A stretch of 64,000 bases of DNA from Streptomyces sp. NBC_01381 (GCF_026340305.1 NZ_JAPEPI010000001.1:496001-560000); one strand, 5' to 3'. Shown: positions 18,401 through 27,781, counted from the first letter of the stretch. Translations and numbers: made by a program. The notes: generated from the letters alone by a model not told the origin.

Positions 18401-19072
18401 CTAATTGCTACCCGCCGGCCGCACCAACCCCGTCTCCCACGCGAACACCGCCGCCTGCGTGCGGTCCCGCAGGCCCAGTTTCACCAGGATGCGGCCCACG
18501 TGGGTCTTGACCGTCTGCTCGGCCACGACCAGCTTCGTCGCGATTTCCGCGTTGGACAGGCCCTGTGCGATGAGGGCGAGCACCTCCGTCTCGCGTGTCG
18601 TCAGGTCCCCGACCCTCGGCTTCAGCGGGCCGCGCGGGCCCTGGCCGATGCGGGAGAACTCGGCTATCAGGCGGCGGGTGATGCCGGGGGCGAGGAGCGC
18701 GTCGCCTGCGGCCACCACCCTTACCGCCTCCGCGAGTTGGTCCGCCGACGCGTCCTTGAGGAGGAAGCCGGACGCGCCCGCGCGCAGCGCCTCGTACACA
18801 TACTCGTCGAGATCGAAGGTGGTCAGGACGAGCACGCGGACGTCCGGCAGCGCGGACGTGATGCGGCGGGTGGCCTCGATGCCGCTCAGTTCCGGCATCC
18901 GGATGTCCATCAGGACGACGTCCGGGGTGAGTTCGGCGACCCGCGCCACCGCGTCGGCCCCGTCGACCGCCTGGCCGATCACCTCGATGTCCGGCTCCGC
19001 GTTGAGGAGCACCGTGAAGCCCTGGCGGACCATGATCTGGTCGTCGGCTATCAGTACGCGGATGGTGCTCAT
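18401..19072 (-). CDS. NarL/FixJ-type response regulator
   Basis: A 223-aa protein with VLIADDQIMVRQGF, phospho-acceptor VVLMDIRMPEL and LLKDASADQL in the receiver. The LuxR HTH is DLTTRETEVLALIAQGLSN and KLVVAEQTVKTHVGRILVKL. It is the last gene of a four-gene operon (hydrolase, acyltransferase, kinase, regulator). Its start overlaps the kinase stop by 4 nt (19069-19072). Confidence 0.93.
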   Translation of the reverse strand: MSTIRVLIADDQIMVRQGFTVLLNAEPDIEVIGQAVDGADAVARVAELTPDVVLMDIRMPELSGIEATRRITSALPDVRVLVLTTFDLDEYVYEALRAGASGFLLKDASADQLAEAVRVVAAGDALLAPGITRRLIAEFSRIGQGPRGPLKPRVGDLTTRETEVLALIAQGLSNAEIATKLVVAEQTVKTHVGRILVKLGLRDRTQAAVFAWETGLVRPAGSN

Positions 19073-20406
19073 GTGTTCTCTCCGTTGGTCGGCAGGAAGG
19101 CGGACACCTCGTAGCCGCCGTCGGATGTCGGGCCCGTGGTCAGGTCCCCGCCCAGCATCGCCGTGCGCTCGCGCATTCCCAGGAGGCCGTGTCCGGCGCC
19201 GGGTGACGGTGAAATCGCCGTGCGTGGCGATGTGTTGGTGATGCGGACGCGCAGGCCGGGCCTGGTGTGGGTGAGTGCTATGTGCACATTGGAGCCCGGT
19301 GCGTGCCGGATCGCGTTGCTCAGCGCCTCCTGCACGATCCGGTACGCGGAGAGGTCCACGCCCGGCGGCAGCGGGCGGCGCTCGCCGGTGGTGGCGCAGT
19401 CGACGGTGAGGCCCGCGGCACGGGCGTTGTCCACCAGGCCGGTCAGGCGGTCGAGGGTGGGCAGCGGGGCCTGCGGGGCCGCCGCTTCGGGGTCGTCCGG
19501 GTTCTCCGAGCGCAGCACGCCGAGGACGCGGCGCAGCTCCGTCAGCGCTTCGAGGGCGTTCTGCCGGATGCCCTCCAGGTTCTCCTTCAGCTCGTCGGGC
19601 GGGTCCTTGACCAGGTGCGGGGCGACCTGCGCCTGGATGGAGATCACCGACATGTGGTGCGCGACCACGTCGTGCAGTTCGCGTGCGATGCGCCCGCGTT
19701 CCTCGAGGAGGGTGCGCCGGCCCCGCTCCTCCGCCGTCAGCGTCTCCTGCTCGACAAGGCGCGTCCGCGCATCGCGGCGGCCGCGCAGGGCGATGCCGAT
19801 CAGCGTGACGACGCCGAAGATGGCCGCGGCGAGCGGCATGGTGTTGTCGTAGACGGCCGGGGAGCGCACATCCTGGAGCACCGGCAGCAGACCGGCGCTG
19901 AGCAGCAGCGCCGTCACGGCGCCCCCGGTCGGCACCCGAAGCGCGAGCAGCAGCAGGATCGTGGCGTGCGAGATGAGATTCGCCGGGCCCCATGGCCACG
20001 GCGAGTCCTCGACGGGCCCCGTCGTGCACAGCGCGGTGACGGCGGACACCGGCAGGGAGAGCCACCAGGCGGGGACCGGCCGCCACAGGGCGAGCCCGAC
20101 CGCGACGCCCTGCGCGAGCGCGAGCGCGAAGCCGATCTCATGGCCGATGCCGTAGCGCTGCACCAGCTGGCCGATGTTGCCGGCGACCGTGCCGAAGGTG
20201 ATCCATGCGACGACGACGTGCGGCAGCCAGCGCAGTCGGCGCGGCTTGGACAGCGGCGGCAGCGGCATCGCCGCGAAGGTCCACAACTGGTCGCGCGGCA
20301 CCCGAAGCGCGGACAGCACGAAGCCGCCGAAGCCCTCTCTGCCCCGCTTGCCGTCCCCGGTCCCGTCGGTCCTGCTGTCCCCCGCCACAAGATCAACCTT
20401 AAGCAC
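19069..20406 (-). CDS. Sensor histidine kinase, NarL-type (HisKA_3)
   Basis: A 445-aa kinase. Four to five membrane segments occupy residues ~60-200 (HVVVAWITFGTVAGNIGQ, LLLLALRVPTGGAVTALLLS and others). The phospho-acceptor is IARELHDVVAHHMSVISIQA. The N-box is AYRIVQEALSNAIRHAPGS and the G-box PSPGAGHGLLGMRERTAML. The start used is GTG 20406, overlapping the acyltransferase stop by 8 nt. An internal start is possible because the first ~45 residues are unusual (Gly/Arg-rich). Confidence 0.9.
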   Translation of the reverse strand: MLKVDLVAGDSRTDGTGDGKRGREGFGGFVLSALRVPRDQLWTFAAMPLPPLSKPRRLRWLPHVVVAWITFGTVAGNIGQLVQRYGIGHEIGFALALAQGVAVGLALWRPVPAWWLSLPVSAVTALCTTGPVEDSPWPWGPANLISHATILLLLALRVPTGGAVTALLLSAGLLPVLQDVRSPAVYDNTMPLAAAIFGVVTLIGIALRGRRDARTRLVEQETLTAEERGRRTLLEERGRIARELHDVVAHHMSVISIQAQVAPHLVKDPPDELKENLEGIRQNALEALTELRRVLGVLRSENPDDPEAAAPQAPLPTLDRLTGLVDNARAAGLTVDCATTGERRPLPPGVDLSAYRIVQEALSNAIRHAPGSNVHIALTHTRPGLRVRITNTSPRTAISPSPGAGHGLLGMRERTAMLGGDLTTGPTSDGGYEVSAFLPTNGENT

Positions 20407-21574
20407 GCCGCACCGACTTCGGTGCCGGCCGGTGCACCCGCACCACCCGCGGCCCGCCCCTGCCGCTCCCGCGGCCCCCTTGCTCGTACGTACGGAACGC
20501 CGCCCAGCACACCGCGAGCCCGGCCGCGAACACCGGCAGCCACGCGATCCTGGCGGGCACCCAGCCGAGCCCGTCCGGCACCGTGTGCAGCCCCGGCAGC
20601 GGAGATCCCGCGAGCAGGCCGAGCGCGGTGACCGCCATGAGCGCGGTCTGGTGCCACAGGAAGACCGTCATCGCGGAGAGGTTCACCAGCGCCACCGCCG
20701 CCCAGGCCGCGGGCCGCCGCAGCCATCGGCCGAGCGGCTCCCGCACAAGGAGGGCGAGCCCGCACTGGGCGAGGCCGAAGGCGACGGCCGCCAGGGTCGG
20801 CGGGTCCAGGTTCGAGACCGTGGCGCCGGGGACGCCGACCATCGACGCCGGGTAGCCGGCCCACAGGACGAGCCCGGCGGTCGCCGCCGCGCCGCCCGTG
20901 AGCAGCACCCAGCCGGAACGCCGGGTCAGCTCGCCGCGCGTCCACGCGGCGCCCAGCGTGTACGGCACGAGCCAGCCCGCCGCCACGTTGATCCAGCCGA
21001 GCCAGGAAGGTCCGCCAAGACCGAAGCGAACGAGATCCACGTGCAGTACGACGGCCAGCGGCCACAGCGGGTTGATCCGCGCCACCAGCGGAGTCGCCGC
21101 CGTCAGCGCCGCGAAGACCAGCAGGAACCAGAGCGGCGAGAGCGCCAGCTTGACCAGCGTGTGGACGGTCTCGAGGCCGGCGCCCGACGCGAGCATGCAC
21201 CCCGCCGCGACGGTCCACAGCACTAGCACGGCGGCGACCGGCCGGAAGAGCCGCGCGAGCCGGACCGTCAGCCACGCCCGGTAGCCCGTGCCGCGCGCCC
21301 GCGCCGACGCATGACTCTTGGCGGCCACGTGCCCGCCCACCAGGAAGAACACGGCGAGCGTCTGGAAGACCCAGGAGATCGGCGCGAGCCACGGCATGTG
21401 CCGCAAGGGGCTGGCCGCGTGGAGCCCGCCGCTGTCCGGCACGATCGCGGTGACCAGCCAGTGCCCGAGGACGACGCCGAGGATGGCGAGGGCGCGCAGG
21501 GCGTCGACGGCACGGTCGCGGTCGGGCGGGGTCGCGGCGTCGACACGGCGGACGAGTGCACGCAGGTCACGCAT
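20399..21574 (-). CDS. Acyltransferase-3 family membrane protein
   Basis: A 391-aa polytopic protein. It begins with a cytoplasmic RDRAVDALRALAILGVVLGHW, the acyltransferase-3 signature with its essential His, followed by ~10 membrane segments. PSWLGWINVAAGWLVPYTLG and LNPLWPL-like loops fit the family. Members transfer acyl groups to sugars or lipids at the membrane. It overlaps the kinase start by 8 nt and the upstream hydrolase stop by 8 nt. Confidence 0.85.
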   Translation of the reverse strand: MRDLRALVRRVDAATPPDRDRAVDALRALAILGVVLGHWLVTAIVPDSGGLHAASPLRHMPWLAPISWVFQTLAVFFLVGGHVAAKSHASARARGTGYRAWLTVRLARLFRPVAAVLVLWTVAAGCMLASGAGLETVHTLVKLALSPLWFLLVFAALTAATPLVARINPLWPLAVVLHVDLVRFGLGGPSWLGWINVAAGWLVPYTLGAAWTRGELTRRSGWVLLTGGAAATAGLVLWAGYPASMVGVPGATVSNLDPPTLAAVAFGLAQCGLALLVREPLGRWLRRPAAWAAVALVNLSAMTVFLWHQTALMAVTALGLLAGSPLPGLHTVPDGLGWVPARIAWLPVFAAGLAVCWAAFRTYEQGGRGSGRGGPRVVRVHRPAPKSVRRA

Positions 21575-22550
21575 GGGAGGCCCCTTCCGGGCTCTGGCCG
21601 CGCACGATCCGCGCGAGGCTGTCCAGTGCGACCGACCCCGGCTTCAGGTAGTCGCTGTGGCCGCCGTCGCCCGCAGGGAAGACGCGCGCGCCGAAGCCGG
21701 GGGACACCGGGTCCGTCCCGAAGCCGACGGTGGTCCCGAACAGGCCGACGCTGCTGTGCGGTACGTCAGAGATCCAGTCGTCGGCGCCGCGCCCTGCCCA
21801 AATCCGGGTGTGGGTACGGGATTTGAGATCGGCGGCACGGTCGACGCCGACACCCGGGCTGCCGTAGAGGGCGATGTCGTCGACCTCCAGACCCTGCGGC
21901 CCCTGCGATCCCTGCGCCCCCTGTGCCGCCGCCCGGCCGCACACGACCGACCCGTACGAATGGCAGAGCAACGAGAGACGCGCCCCCGGATTGACGTCAT
22001 TCAACTCACCGACGAATGCCCTGAGTTCGGGCGCGGCCTCCTCGGCGCGGTCCGTCGTCAGGACGGCGGGGCTGACCGTGCCCGGCGTCTCGTAGCCGAG
22101 CCAGGCGACGACCGCCGCGCGCGGGCCGAGCCGCTCGTGCAGGGCGACGGCTCCCGCACGGAATCTCCCGTAGGTGTCGATGCCGGTGTCCGAGCCCGGC
22201 ACCAGGACGGCGACCCGTTCCGCCGCCGCCAGATCGCCGAGCACCTCGGCGGTGCGGCCCGCGCCGCGCCCGTCGAAGGAGAGGAAGTTCCGTTCCTGAC
22301 CGGCCATGGCCCGCAGCCGCGCCGCCCTGTCCCGGTCGCCGTACCGCTCGGCCATCTCCGCGGCCTCGGCGGCGTTGGCGCGGTTCGCGTCGTACGCGGT
22401 GTCCAGCGTGGCCGCCGTCAGGGGCGGGATGTCCGCCGGGGCGGGGGCCGGGACCTGCGGGCGCGCCGCGGCCGAAACCGGCACGACGACGGCGCCTGCC
22501 ACCAGCGCGGCGAGCAGAGTGCGGCGCAGCCGTCCGGCCCGGAGCTTCAT
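21567..22550 (-). CDS. Secreted alpha/beta hydrolase (DUF1023 type)
   Basis: A 327-aa protein with a signal peptide (RRTLLAALVAGAVVVPVSAAARP, cleavage near residue 29). The nucleophile elbow is LLCHSYGSVVCG (GxSxG-like HSYGS). The rest matches the DUF1023 pattern: VLVPGSDTGIDTYGRF, AVVAWLGYETPGTVSP, and a C-terminal HSDYLKPGSVAL with the likely catalytic His. It is the first gene of the operon hydrolase, acyltransferase, kinase, regulator. The combination suggests cell-envelope acyl turnover sensed by the two-component system, which is inference. Confidence 0.85.
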   Translation of the reverse strand: MKLRAGRLRRTLLAALVAGAVVVPVSAAARPQVPAPAPADIPPLTAATLDTAYDANRANAAEAAEMAERYGDRDRAARLRAMAGQERNFLSFDGRGAGRTAEVLGDLAAAERVAVLVPGSDTGIDTYGRFRAGAVALHERLGPRAAVVAWLGYETPGTVSPAVLTTDRAEEAAPELRAFVGELNDVNPGARLSLLCHSYGSVVCGRAAAQGAQGSQGPQGLEVDDIALYGSPGVGVDRAADLKSRTHTRIWAGRGADDWISDVPHSSVGLFGTTVGFGTDPVSPGFGARVFPAGDGGHSDYLKPGSVALDSLARIVRGQSPEGASHA

Positions 22551-22712
22551 GGGGTGCCTTCCCTTCCGTACGAGACGCGTCGTACGCGATGCGCGTCTCT
22601 GGAAAGGAAGTTATGGATCAGACCTGGTAGTCGGCATCACACCAGGGAACTCACTTGCACCGTAGCTCTCAGGTATGACGGGTAGCCCAGGGGCGACCCC
22701 CGACCTCCGTCC

Positions 22713-23588
22713 CTAGTAGGCCAGTTGCGCGATCTCCTCCGCGACCACGGCGCAGGCGTCCGCCGCCGGATCGATCAGCGGGAAGTGCCCCACGTCTTCG
22801 AGCAGCGTGACCCCGACGACCTCGCCCGCCTTCGCGGCCGCGTCGGCGTACGACTCGGAGACGGCGTGCGGCACGACGATGTCGGTACGTCCCTGAACCA
22901 CGGCGGTGGCGATCCCGGTCGGCAGCAGGGCGGCCGGATCGGCGTGCGGGAGCCTTTCTTCGAACTTCCCTTCCCCACCCAGGAGTTGGAGTGCGGCACC
23001 CGTGCAGACCCCCAGCTCCTGAGCGACCCGGAAGTCGGCGATCGGGGCGAGGGCGACGACGCCGCGCAGGGGCGCGGGCCGTTCGGTGCGCCAGGGCGAG
23101 CCGACGGGCAGCACATGGCGTGCGGCGGCCCACAGGGCGAGATGTCCGCCCGCGGAGTGCCCCGTCACGACGGTGCGGCGCGGATCGGCGGACGGCAGGA
23201 ACTCCCGGACGAGGCCGGGCAGTGCGTCGAAGGCGGCGGCGACGTCGTCGAACGTCTCGGGCCAGCGCCCGGCGACGGGCCCCTCTCCCTGCACAGGGAT
23301 CGAACTCCCTCGCCGGTACTCCACGTTGGCCACGGCGAATCCGCGTCTGGCGAGGAAGTCCGCGAAGGGGGTGATGTGCTGCCGGTCGTACGGGGCGCGC
23401 CAGGCGCCGCCGTGCAGCACGACGACGAGCGGGGCGGGGGTTTCCGTACGGATGCGGGGTTCGTAGAAGTCGACGACCTGGTCGGGGTGTTCGCCGTACG
23501 CGGCGGTGACGTCGGGCGGCACCGCGGGGTGCGAGAAGGCGGCGTCGGCCTCGGCGGCATCGCGGGCCACGGCGGCGTCGTCCGGCAT
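22713..23588 (-). CDS. Alpha/beta hydrolase, probable kynurenine formamidase
   Basis: A 291-aa protein with oxyanion-hole motif HGGAW (59-63), nucleophile elbow GHSAGG (Ser145), and late acid and His positions (GRTDIVV, DVGHFPLIDP). HGGxW plus GxSxG is the arylformamidase arrangement known from eukaryotic-type kynurenine formamidases. The next genes upstream on the same strand are kynureninase and tryptophan 2,3-dioxygenase, so hydrolysis of N-formylkynurenine is the likely role. It is separated from kynureninase by 333 bp and may have its own promoter. A general esterase remains possible. Confidence 0.7.
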   Translation of the reverse strand: MPDDAAVARDAAEADAAFSHPAVPPDVTAAYGEHPDQVVDFYEPRIRTETPAPLVVVLHGGAWRAPYDRQHITPFADFLARRGFAVANVEYRRGSSIPVQGEGPVAGRWPETFDDVAAAFDALPGLVREFLPSADPRRTVVTGHSAGGHLALWAAARHVLPVGSPWRTERPAPLRGVVALAPIADFRVAQELGVCTGAALQLLGGEGKFEERLPHADPAALLPTGIATAVVQGRTDIVVPHAVSESYADAAAKAGEVVGVTLLEDVGHFPLIDPAADACAVVAEEIAQLAY

Positions 23589-23724
23589 TGCGACAACCTC
23601 TCTGCGGGTGGGGGGAACGGCGGGGCGGGGAGACTGATTCTTGCGATCTTCCCCTACCCCGCCCCTTCCCGGTAACGGTCGCCCCGCGGGTGCTGACGGT
23701 TCGGGTGGTGGACGCCCGGGGGCT

Positions 23725-23790
23725 GCGCCCCCAGACCCCGCTCAAGCCCGCCGCTTCGCGGCGGATCTTTCCCGCCCACCCACCCGATCG
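23725..23790. repeat. Dispersed repeat between formamidase and kynureninase
   Basis: The gap 23589-23921 holds no gene. GGGGGCTGCGCCCCC (about 23729-23743) is a hairpin. CGCCGCTTCGCGGCGGATC followed by CCCACCCACCCGATC (about 23750-23792) is the reverse complement of the units at 14554-14822. It may act as terminator for kynureninase. Confidence 0.7.
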
Positions 23791-23921
23791 GCCCGGCCTT
23801 TTCAGCCCGTCCGGCGTTTGAGGACGAACTCGCCGAAGGCGGTGATCAGCGGCCACCTCGCGGCCGGCGCAGCCGGAAAGGATTCGGGTAAGGGCGGGCT
23901 CGGGGAAAGAACCGCCGCAGG

Positions 23922-25199
23922 CTAGCCCTCAGCCGCCAGCACCCCGGCCAGCACCCCCGCCGCCCGCTCCGCATCGGCGAAGCCCACGTACAGCGGTGTG
24001 AAGCCGAAGCGGAGGACGTCCGGGGCGCGGAAGTCGCCCACCACGCCCGCCTCGATCAGCCGCCGCATGACATCCCCGGCGTCCTCGCACCGCAGAGCCA
24101 CCTGACTGCCCCGCTCACCATGGGCCGCCGGAGTGATCGGCTCCACCCGGCCCGCGGGGACGTAAGCCGCCACGCACTCCAGGAAGAAGTCCGTCAGGGC
24201 GAGGGACTTGGCCCGCACCGCCTCGATCGAGACGCCGTCCCAGACGTCGAGCGCCGCTTCGAGAGCGAGCATCGAGAGGATGTCGGGCGTACCGACGCGC
24301 CCCCTCACCGCCCCCTCCGCCGCCTCGAACTCCGGCCGCATCCCGAAGGGCTCCACATGCGAGTTCCAGCCGGGCAGCGGCGAGTCGAAGCGCCCCTGCA
24401 GATCCGCCCGTACGTAGATGTACGCAGGCGAACCGGGCCCCCCGTTCAGGTACTTGTACGTGCAGCCGACCGCGAGGTCGACGCCGTGCTCGTCGAGCCC
24501 GACCGGCAGCGCACCGGCCGTATGGCACAGGTCCCAGACGACGAGCGCGCCCGCCTCGTGCACGGCGGCCGTCAGGGACGGCAGATCGTGCAGGCGTCCC
24601 GTGCGGTAGTCGGCGTGGTTCAGGAGGACCGCCGCGGTACGCGGGCCAAGGACGCCCCGCACCTCACCGGGCGCGACCGCCACGACCCGGCAGCCAGTGA
24701 GCCGCGCCGCGGACTCGGCGATGTACCCGTCCGTGGGAAACGTCGTCGCGTCAACGACGATCTCGTCGCGCCCCCCTGCCGGGTCACCCGCCATGCGTAC
24801 GGCGGCGACCAGCGCCTTGAAGACGTTGACGCTGGTGGAGTCGCCGACCACGATCTGGCCGGGGGCGGCGCCCACCAGGGGCGCTATCCGGTCACCGATC
24901 CGCTCGGGCGCGGTCCACCAGCCGCTTTCGTCCCAGGAGCGGATGCGGAGTTGCCCCCACTGCCGGGAGATGACGTCCGCGACGCGCTCCGGCACGGCTG
25001 CCGGCAGGGCGCCCAGGGAGTTGCCGTCCAGGTAGACGGTGTCGTCTAGGACGAACTCCTTGCGCTTCGCGCGGAGTTCGTCCTCCGCATCCAGCCTTGC
25101 CGCTCGCGCTTTCATGTCCGCCTCAGCGCCGTCGTGGGTTCTGCCCACCCGTCCCGCCTTGCGGGACGCCTGCCCAAAACCAGTGCTGACCTCAGACAT
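23922..25199 (-). CDS. kynU: Kynureninase
   Basis: A 425-aa PLP enzyme cleaving kynurenine to anthranilate and alanine. Seen: VYLDGNSLG near the N-terminus, PLP-phosphate loop GDSTSVNVFK, VVWDLCHTAGALP with the PLP-binding Asp, and the Schiff-base Lys249 in CTYKYLNGGPGSPAY, a kynureninase hallmark. The start (25199) overlaps the dioxygenase stop by 8 nt. The first ~27 residues look non-family, so a later Met (residue 29) is possible. Confidence 0.93.
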   Translation of the reverse strand: MSEVSTGFGQASRKAGRVGRTHDGAEADMKARAARLDAEDELRAKRKEFVLDDTVYLDGNSLGALPAAVPERVADVISRQWGQLRIRSWDESGWWTAPERIGDRIAPLVGAAPGQIVVGDSTSVNVFKALVAAVRMAGDPAGGRDEIVVDATTFPTDGYIAESAARLTGCRVVAVAPGEVRGVLGPRTAAVLLNHADYRTGRLHDLPSLTAAVHEAGALVVWDLCHTAGALPVGLDEHGVDLAVGCTYKYLNGGPGSPAYIYVRADLQGRFDSPLPGWNSHVEPFGMRPEFEAAEGAVRGRVGTPDILSMLALEAALDVWDGVSIEAVRAKSLALTDFFLECVAAYVPAGRVEPITPAAHGERGSQVALRCEDAGDVMRRLIEAGVVGDFRAPDVLRFGFTPLYVGFADAERAAGVLAGVLAAEG

Positions 25200-26022
25200 G
25201 GCTCCTCGCAGTCCACAGCTCGGGGAACACGTTCTTCACGGCGCGCTTCTCCAGCCAGGCCACCCCGGCGGAGCCGCCCGTGCCGGTCTTGGAGCCCATC
25301 GCGCGGCGCGTCGCCACCAGATGGTCGTTGCGCCATCGCCACACCAGCTCGCCGACGTCCGTCAACGTCTCGCCGAGGCGGGCCAGTTCATCGCTCTCGT
25401 CACCGGAGTAGAGGTCCGTCCACACCTTCTCGACCTCGGGCGACGGCTCGTACTTCTGCGTCAGGTCGCGCTGCAGCACGGCGTCCGGAACGGCGTGCCC
25501 GCGCCGTGCGAGCAGCGCCAGGACCTCGTCGTACAGGCTCGGCTCCTGAAGCGCCTTCTCCAGCTCCTGGTGGACGCGCGGCGCGCCCCGGTGCGGCACC
25601 AGCATGGACGCGGACTTCTCGCCGAGGAGGAACTCCATGCGGCGGTACATCGCGGACTGGAATCCGGACCCCTCGCCGAGCGCGGCGCGGTAGGAGTTGA
25701 ACTGCCCGGGCGTCAGCTGGGCCAGCGGGCGCCAGGAGGCGTTCAGCGCCTCCAGCTCGCGAATGCTGCGCTTGAGTGCCGCCACCGCGACGGGGATGTC
25801 GTCGCGGCGCAGGGCGTGCGACGCGGTCTCCCACTCGTGGACGATGACGGTGAACCACAGCTCCATCACCTGGGTGGTGACCAGGAAGACCATCTCTCCG
25901 GGATCTTCGGAGCGGGGGTGCTGGAGGTGGGTGAGGACGTCCGCCTGGACGTAGTCCTCGTAAGGGGTGGTGCCGGCGAAATCGAGGTTCGGGGTCTCCG
26001 CCTCGTGGGACATCGCGGACAT
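25192..26022 (-). CDS. kynA: Tryptophan 2,3-dioxygenase
   Basis: A 276-aa heme enzyme opening the indole ring of tryptophan. It has the family features TTPYEDYVQADVL, EMVFLVTTQVMELWFTVIVHE with the distal-pocket aromatic residues, GEGSGFQSAMYRRMEFLLG, and the proximal-His region WRWRNDHLVATRRAMGSKTGTGGSAG (trimmed motif TGTGGS). AAGGAGA lies 5 bases before ATG 26022. It is followed directly by kynureninase. The operon would turn tryptophan into anthranilate. Confidence 0.95.
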   Translation of the reverse strand: MSAMSHEAETPNLDFAGTTPYEDYVQADVLTHLQHPRSEDPGEMVFLVTTQVMELWFTVIVHEWETASHALRRDDIPVAVAALKRSIRELEALNASWRPLAQLTPGQFNSYRAALGEGSGFQSAMYRRMEFLLGEKSASMLVPHRGAPRVHQELEKALQEPSLYDEVLALLARRGHAVPDAVLQRDLTQKYEPSPEVEKVWTDLYSGDESDELARLGETLTDVGELVWRWRNDHLVATRRAMGSKTGTGGSAGVAWLEKRAVKNVFPELWTARSHV

Positions 26023-26181
26023 CGCGGTCTCCTTGAATACGTACTACGGGTAGCGGTCCGCCCCTGCCGTTACCGACACGGGGGCCCCGGTCCCCACCGG
26101 CATCCTCCGCAACATCCCACGAAACGGCAAGACCTGCCTGGTCACAGCGGCGTCCAGACAGGTCTCGCACGTGGTCAGGGG

Positions 26182-26595
26182 CTAGCCCAGCGTGTCCGCC
26201 GCCGTCTGGGACGAGTCCCTCAGGAAGCCGGCGCAGCGCTCGTACTCCTCCTGCTCGCCGATCGACTGCGCGGCGCGGGCCAGCGCGTGCAGGGCGCGCA
26301 GGAAGCCGCGGTTCGGCTCGTGCTCCCACGGCACCGGGCCGTGGCCCTTCCAGCCGCTGCGGCGCAGCGAGTCGAGGCCGCGGTGGTAGCCGGTACGGGC
26401 ATACGCGTACGACTCGACGACGCTGCCCCGCTCGAACGCCTCGTCGGCGAGCTGCGCCCAGGCGAGGGAGGAGGTGGGGTACTTGGCGGCGACGTCGGCG
26501 GGCGCCGCGCCGTTCGCGAGCAGCTCGCGCGGCTCGGGGTCGTCGGGCAGGTGGGTCGGGGGCGGTCCCCCGAGCAGATCCTTGTGAATGGCCAT
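26182..26595 (-). CDS. DUF3151 family protein
   Basis: A 137-aa soluble protein started at ATG 26595 (MAIHKDLLGGPP). The frame extends 9 codons upstream, but conserved sequence starts here. It is helical, TPR-like in look (AWAQLADEAFERGSVVESYAYARTGYHRGLD, FLRALHALARAAQSIGEQEEYERC). DUF3151 is conserved in actinobacteria and of unknown function. It stands next to fbaA, separated by the terminator at 26626-26669. Confidence 0.85.
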   Translation of the reverse strand: MAIHKDLLGGPPPTHLPDDPEPRELLANGAAPADVAAKYPTSSLAWAQLADEAFERGSVVESYAYARTGYHRGLDSLRRSGWKGHGPVPWEHEPNRGFLRALHALARAAQSIGEQEEYERCAGFLRDSSQTAADTLG

Positions 26596-26625
26596 GGGTT
26601 CCAGTCTGCGCCATGACGGCATGCG

Positions 26626-26669
26626 ACGGGCCCGGCACCCCGTCCTGAAAGGCGGGATGCCGGGCCCGT
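26626..26669 (-). terminator. Terminator after fbaA
   Basis: ACGGGCCCGGCA (26626-26637) pairs with TGCCGGGCCCGT (26658-26669). Confidence 0.8.
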
Positions 26670-26687
26670 GGCCTCGGCAGGTGCCGG

Positions 26688-27710
26688 TTACTTCAGCTTC
26701 GTACCCGTGGAGCGCAGGTTCGCGCAGGCCTCGCTGACGCGCCCGGCCATGCCCGCCTCGGCGAGCTTGCCCCAGGTGCGCGGGTCGTACTGCTTCTTCG
26801 AGCCGACCTCGCCGTCGACCTTCAGGACGCCGTCGTAGTTGCGGAACATGTGGTCCGCGACGGGGCGCGTGAAGGCGTACTGGGTGTCGGTGTCGAGGTT
26901 CATCTTCACGACGCCGTTCTCAAGGGCGGTGGCGATCTCCTCGGCCGTCGATCCGGAGCCGCCGTGGAAGACGAAGTCGAACGGGGCGGTCTTGCCGTAC
27001 TTGGCGCCGACGCCCTCCTGGAGGTCCTTGAGGAGCTCCGGGCGCAGGACGACGTTGCCCGGCTTGTAGACGCCGTGCACGTTGCCGAACGATGCGGCGA
27101 GCAGGTAGCGCCCCTTGTCGCCGAGACCAAGGGCTTCCGCCGTACGCAGCGCGTCGTCGACGGTCGTGTACAGCTCGTCGTTGATCTCGTGCGAGACGCC
27201 GTCCTCCTCGCCACCGGTCGGGGTGATCTCGACCTCGAGGATGATCTTCGCGGCGGCGGCCTTCGCGAGCAGCTCCTGGCCGATGGCCAGGTTGTCGGCG
27301 AGGGTCTCGGCGGAGCCGTCCCACATGTGCGACTGGAAGAGCGGGAGACGGCCGGCCTTGACGCGCTCGGCGGAGACGTCGATCAGCGGACGGACGTAGG
27401 TGTCCAGCTTGTCCTTGGGGCAGTGGTCGGTGTGCAGCGCGACCGTGACGTCGTACTTCGCGGCGATGATGTGCGCGTACTCGGCGAGGGCGACGGCGCC
27501 CGTCACCATGTCCTTGTTGTACTGGCCGCCCAGGAACTCCGCACCACCGGTGGAGATCTGGATGATGCCGTCGCTCTCGGCCTCCGCGAAGCCGCGCAGG
27601 GCCGCGTTCAGGGTCTGCGAGGAGGTCACGTTGATGGCCGGGTAGGCGAACTTGCCTGCCTTCGCCCGGTCGAGCATCTCGGCGTAGACCTCGGGGGTTG
27701 CGATGGGCAT
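26688..27710 (-). CDS. fbaA: Class II fructose-bisphosphate aldolase
   Basis: A 340-aa zinc-dependent aldolase of glycolysis/gluconeogenesis. Zinc-binding and active-site segments seen: VALHTDHCPKDKLD (HxDH), SHMWDGSAE, EVEITPTGGEEDG, SFGNVHGVYKPGN and FVFHGGSGS, then NLDTDTQYAFT. AAGGAG precedes ATG 27710. It is single-copy here, followed by its own terminator. Confidence 0.97.
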   Translation of the reverse strand: MPIATPEVYAEMLDRAKAGKFAYPAINVTSSQTLNAALRGFAEAESDGIIQISTGGAEFLGGQYNKDMVTGAVALAEYAHIIAAKYDVTVALHTDHCPKDKLDTYVRPLIDVSAERVKAGRLPLFQSHMWDGSAETLADNLAIGQELLAKAAAAKIILEVEITPTGGEEDGVSHEINDELYTTVDDALRTAEALGLGDKGRYLLAASFGNVHGVYKPGNVVLRPELLKDLQEGVGAKYGKTAPFDFVFHGGSGSTAEEIATALENGVVKMNLDTDTQYAFTRPVADHMFRNYDGVLKVDGEVGSKKQYDPRTWGKLAEAGMAGRVSEACANLRSTGTKLK

Positions 27711-27757
27711 GTGTCCGCTCCTTGTGATGTGCGGGTGTGTGCTTGGCCCTGACCTAA

Positions 27758-27781
27758 GGGGGCGACGTCATCGTCGCCCCC
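27758..27781 (-). terminator. Terminator after pyrE
   Basis: GGGGGCGACG (27758-27767) pairs with CGTCGCCCCC (27772-27781) over a TCAT loop. Confidence 0.8.
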
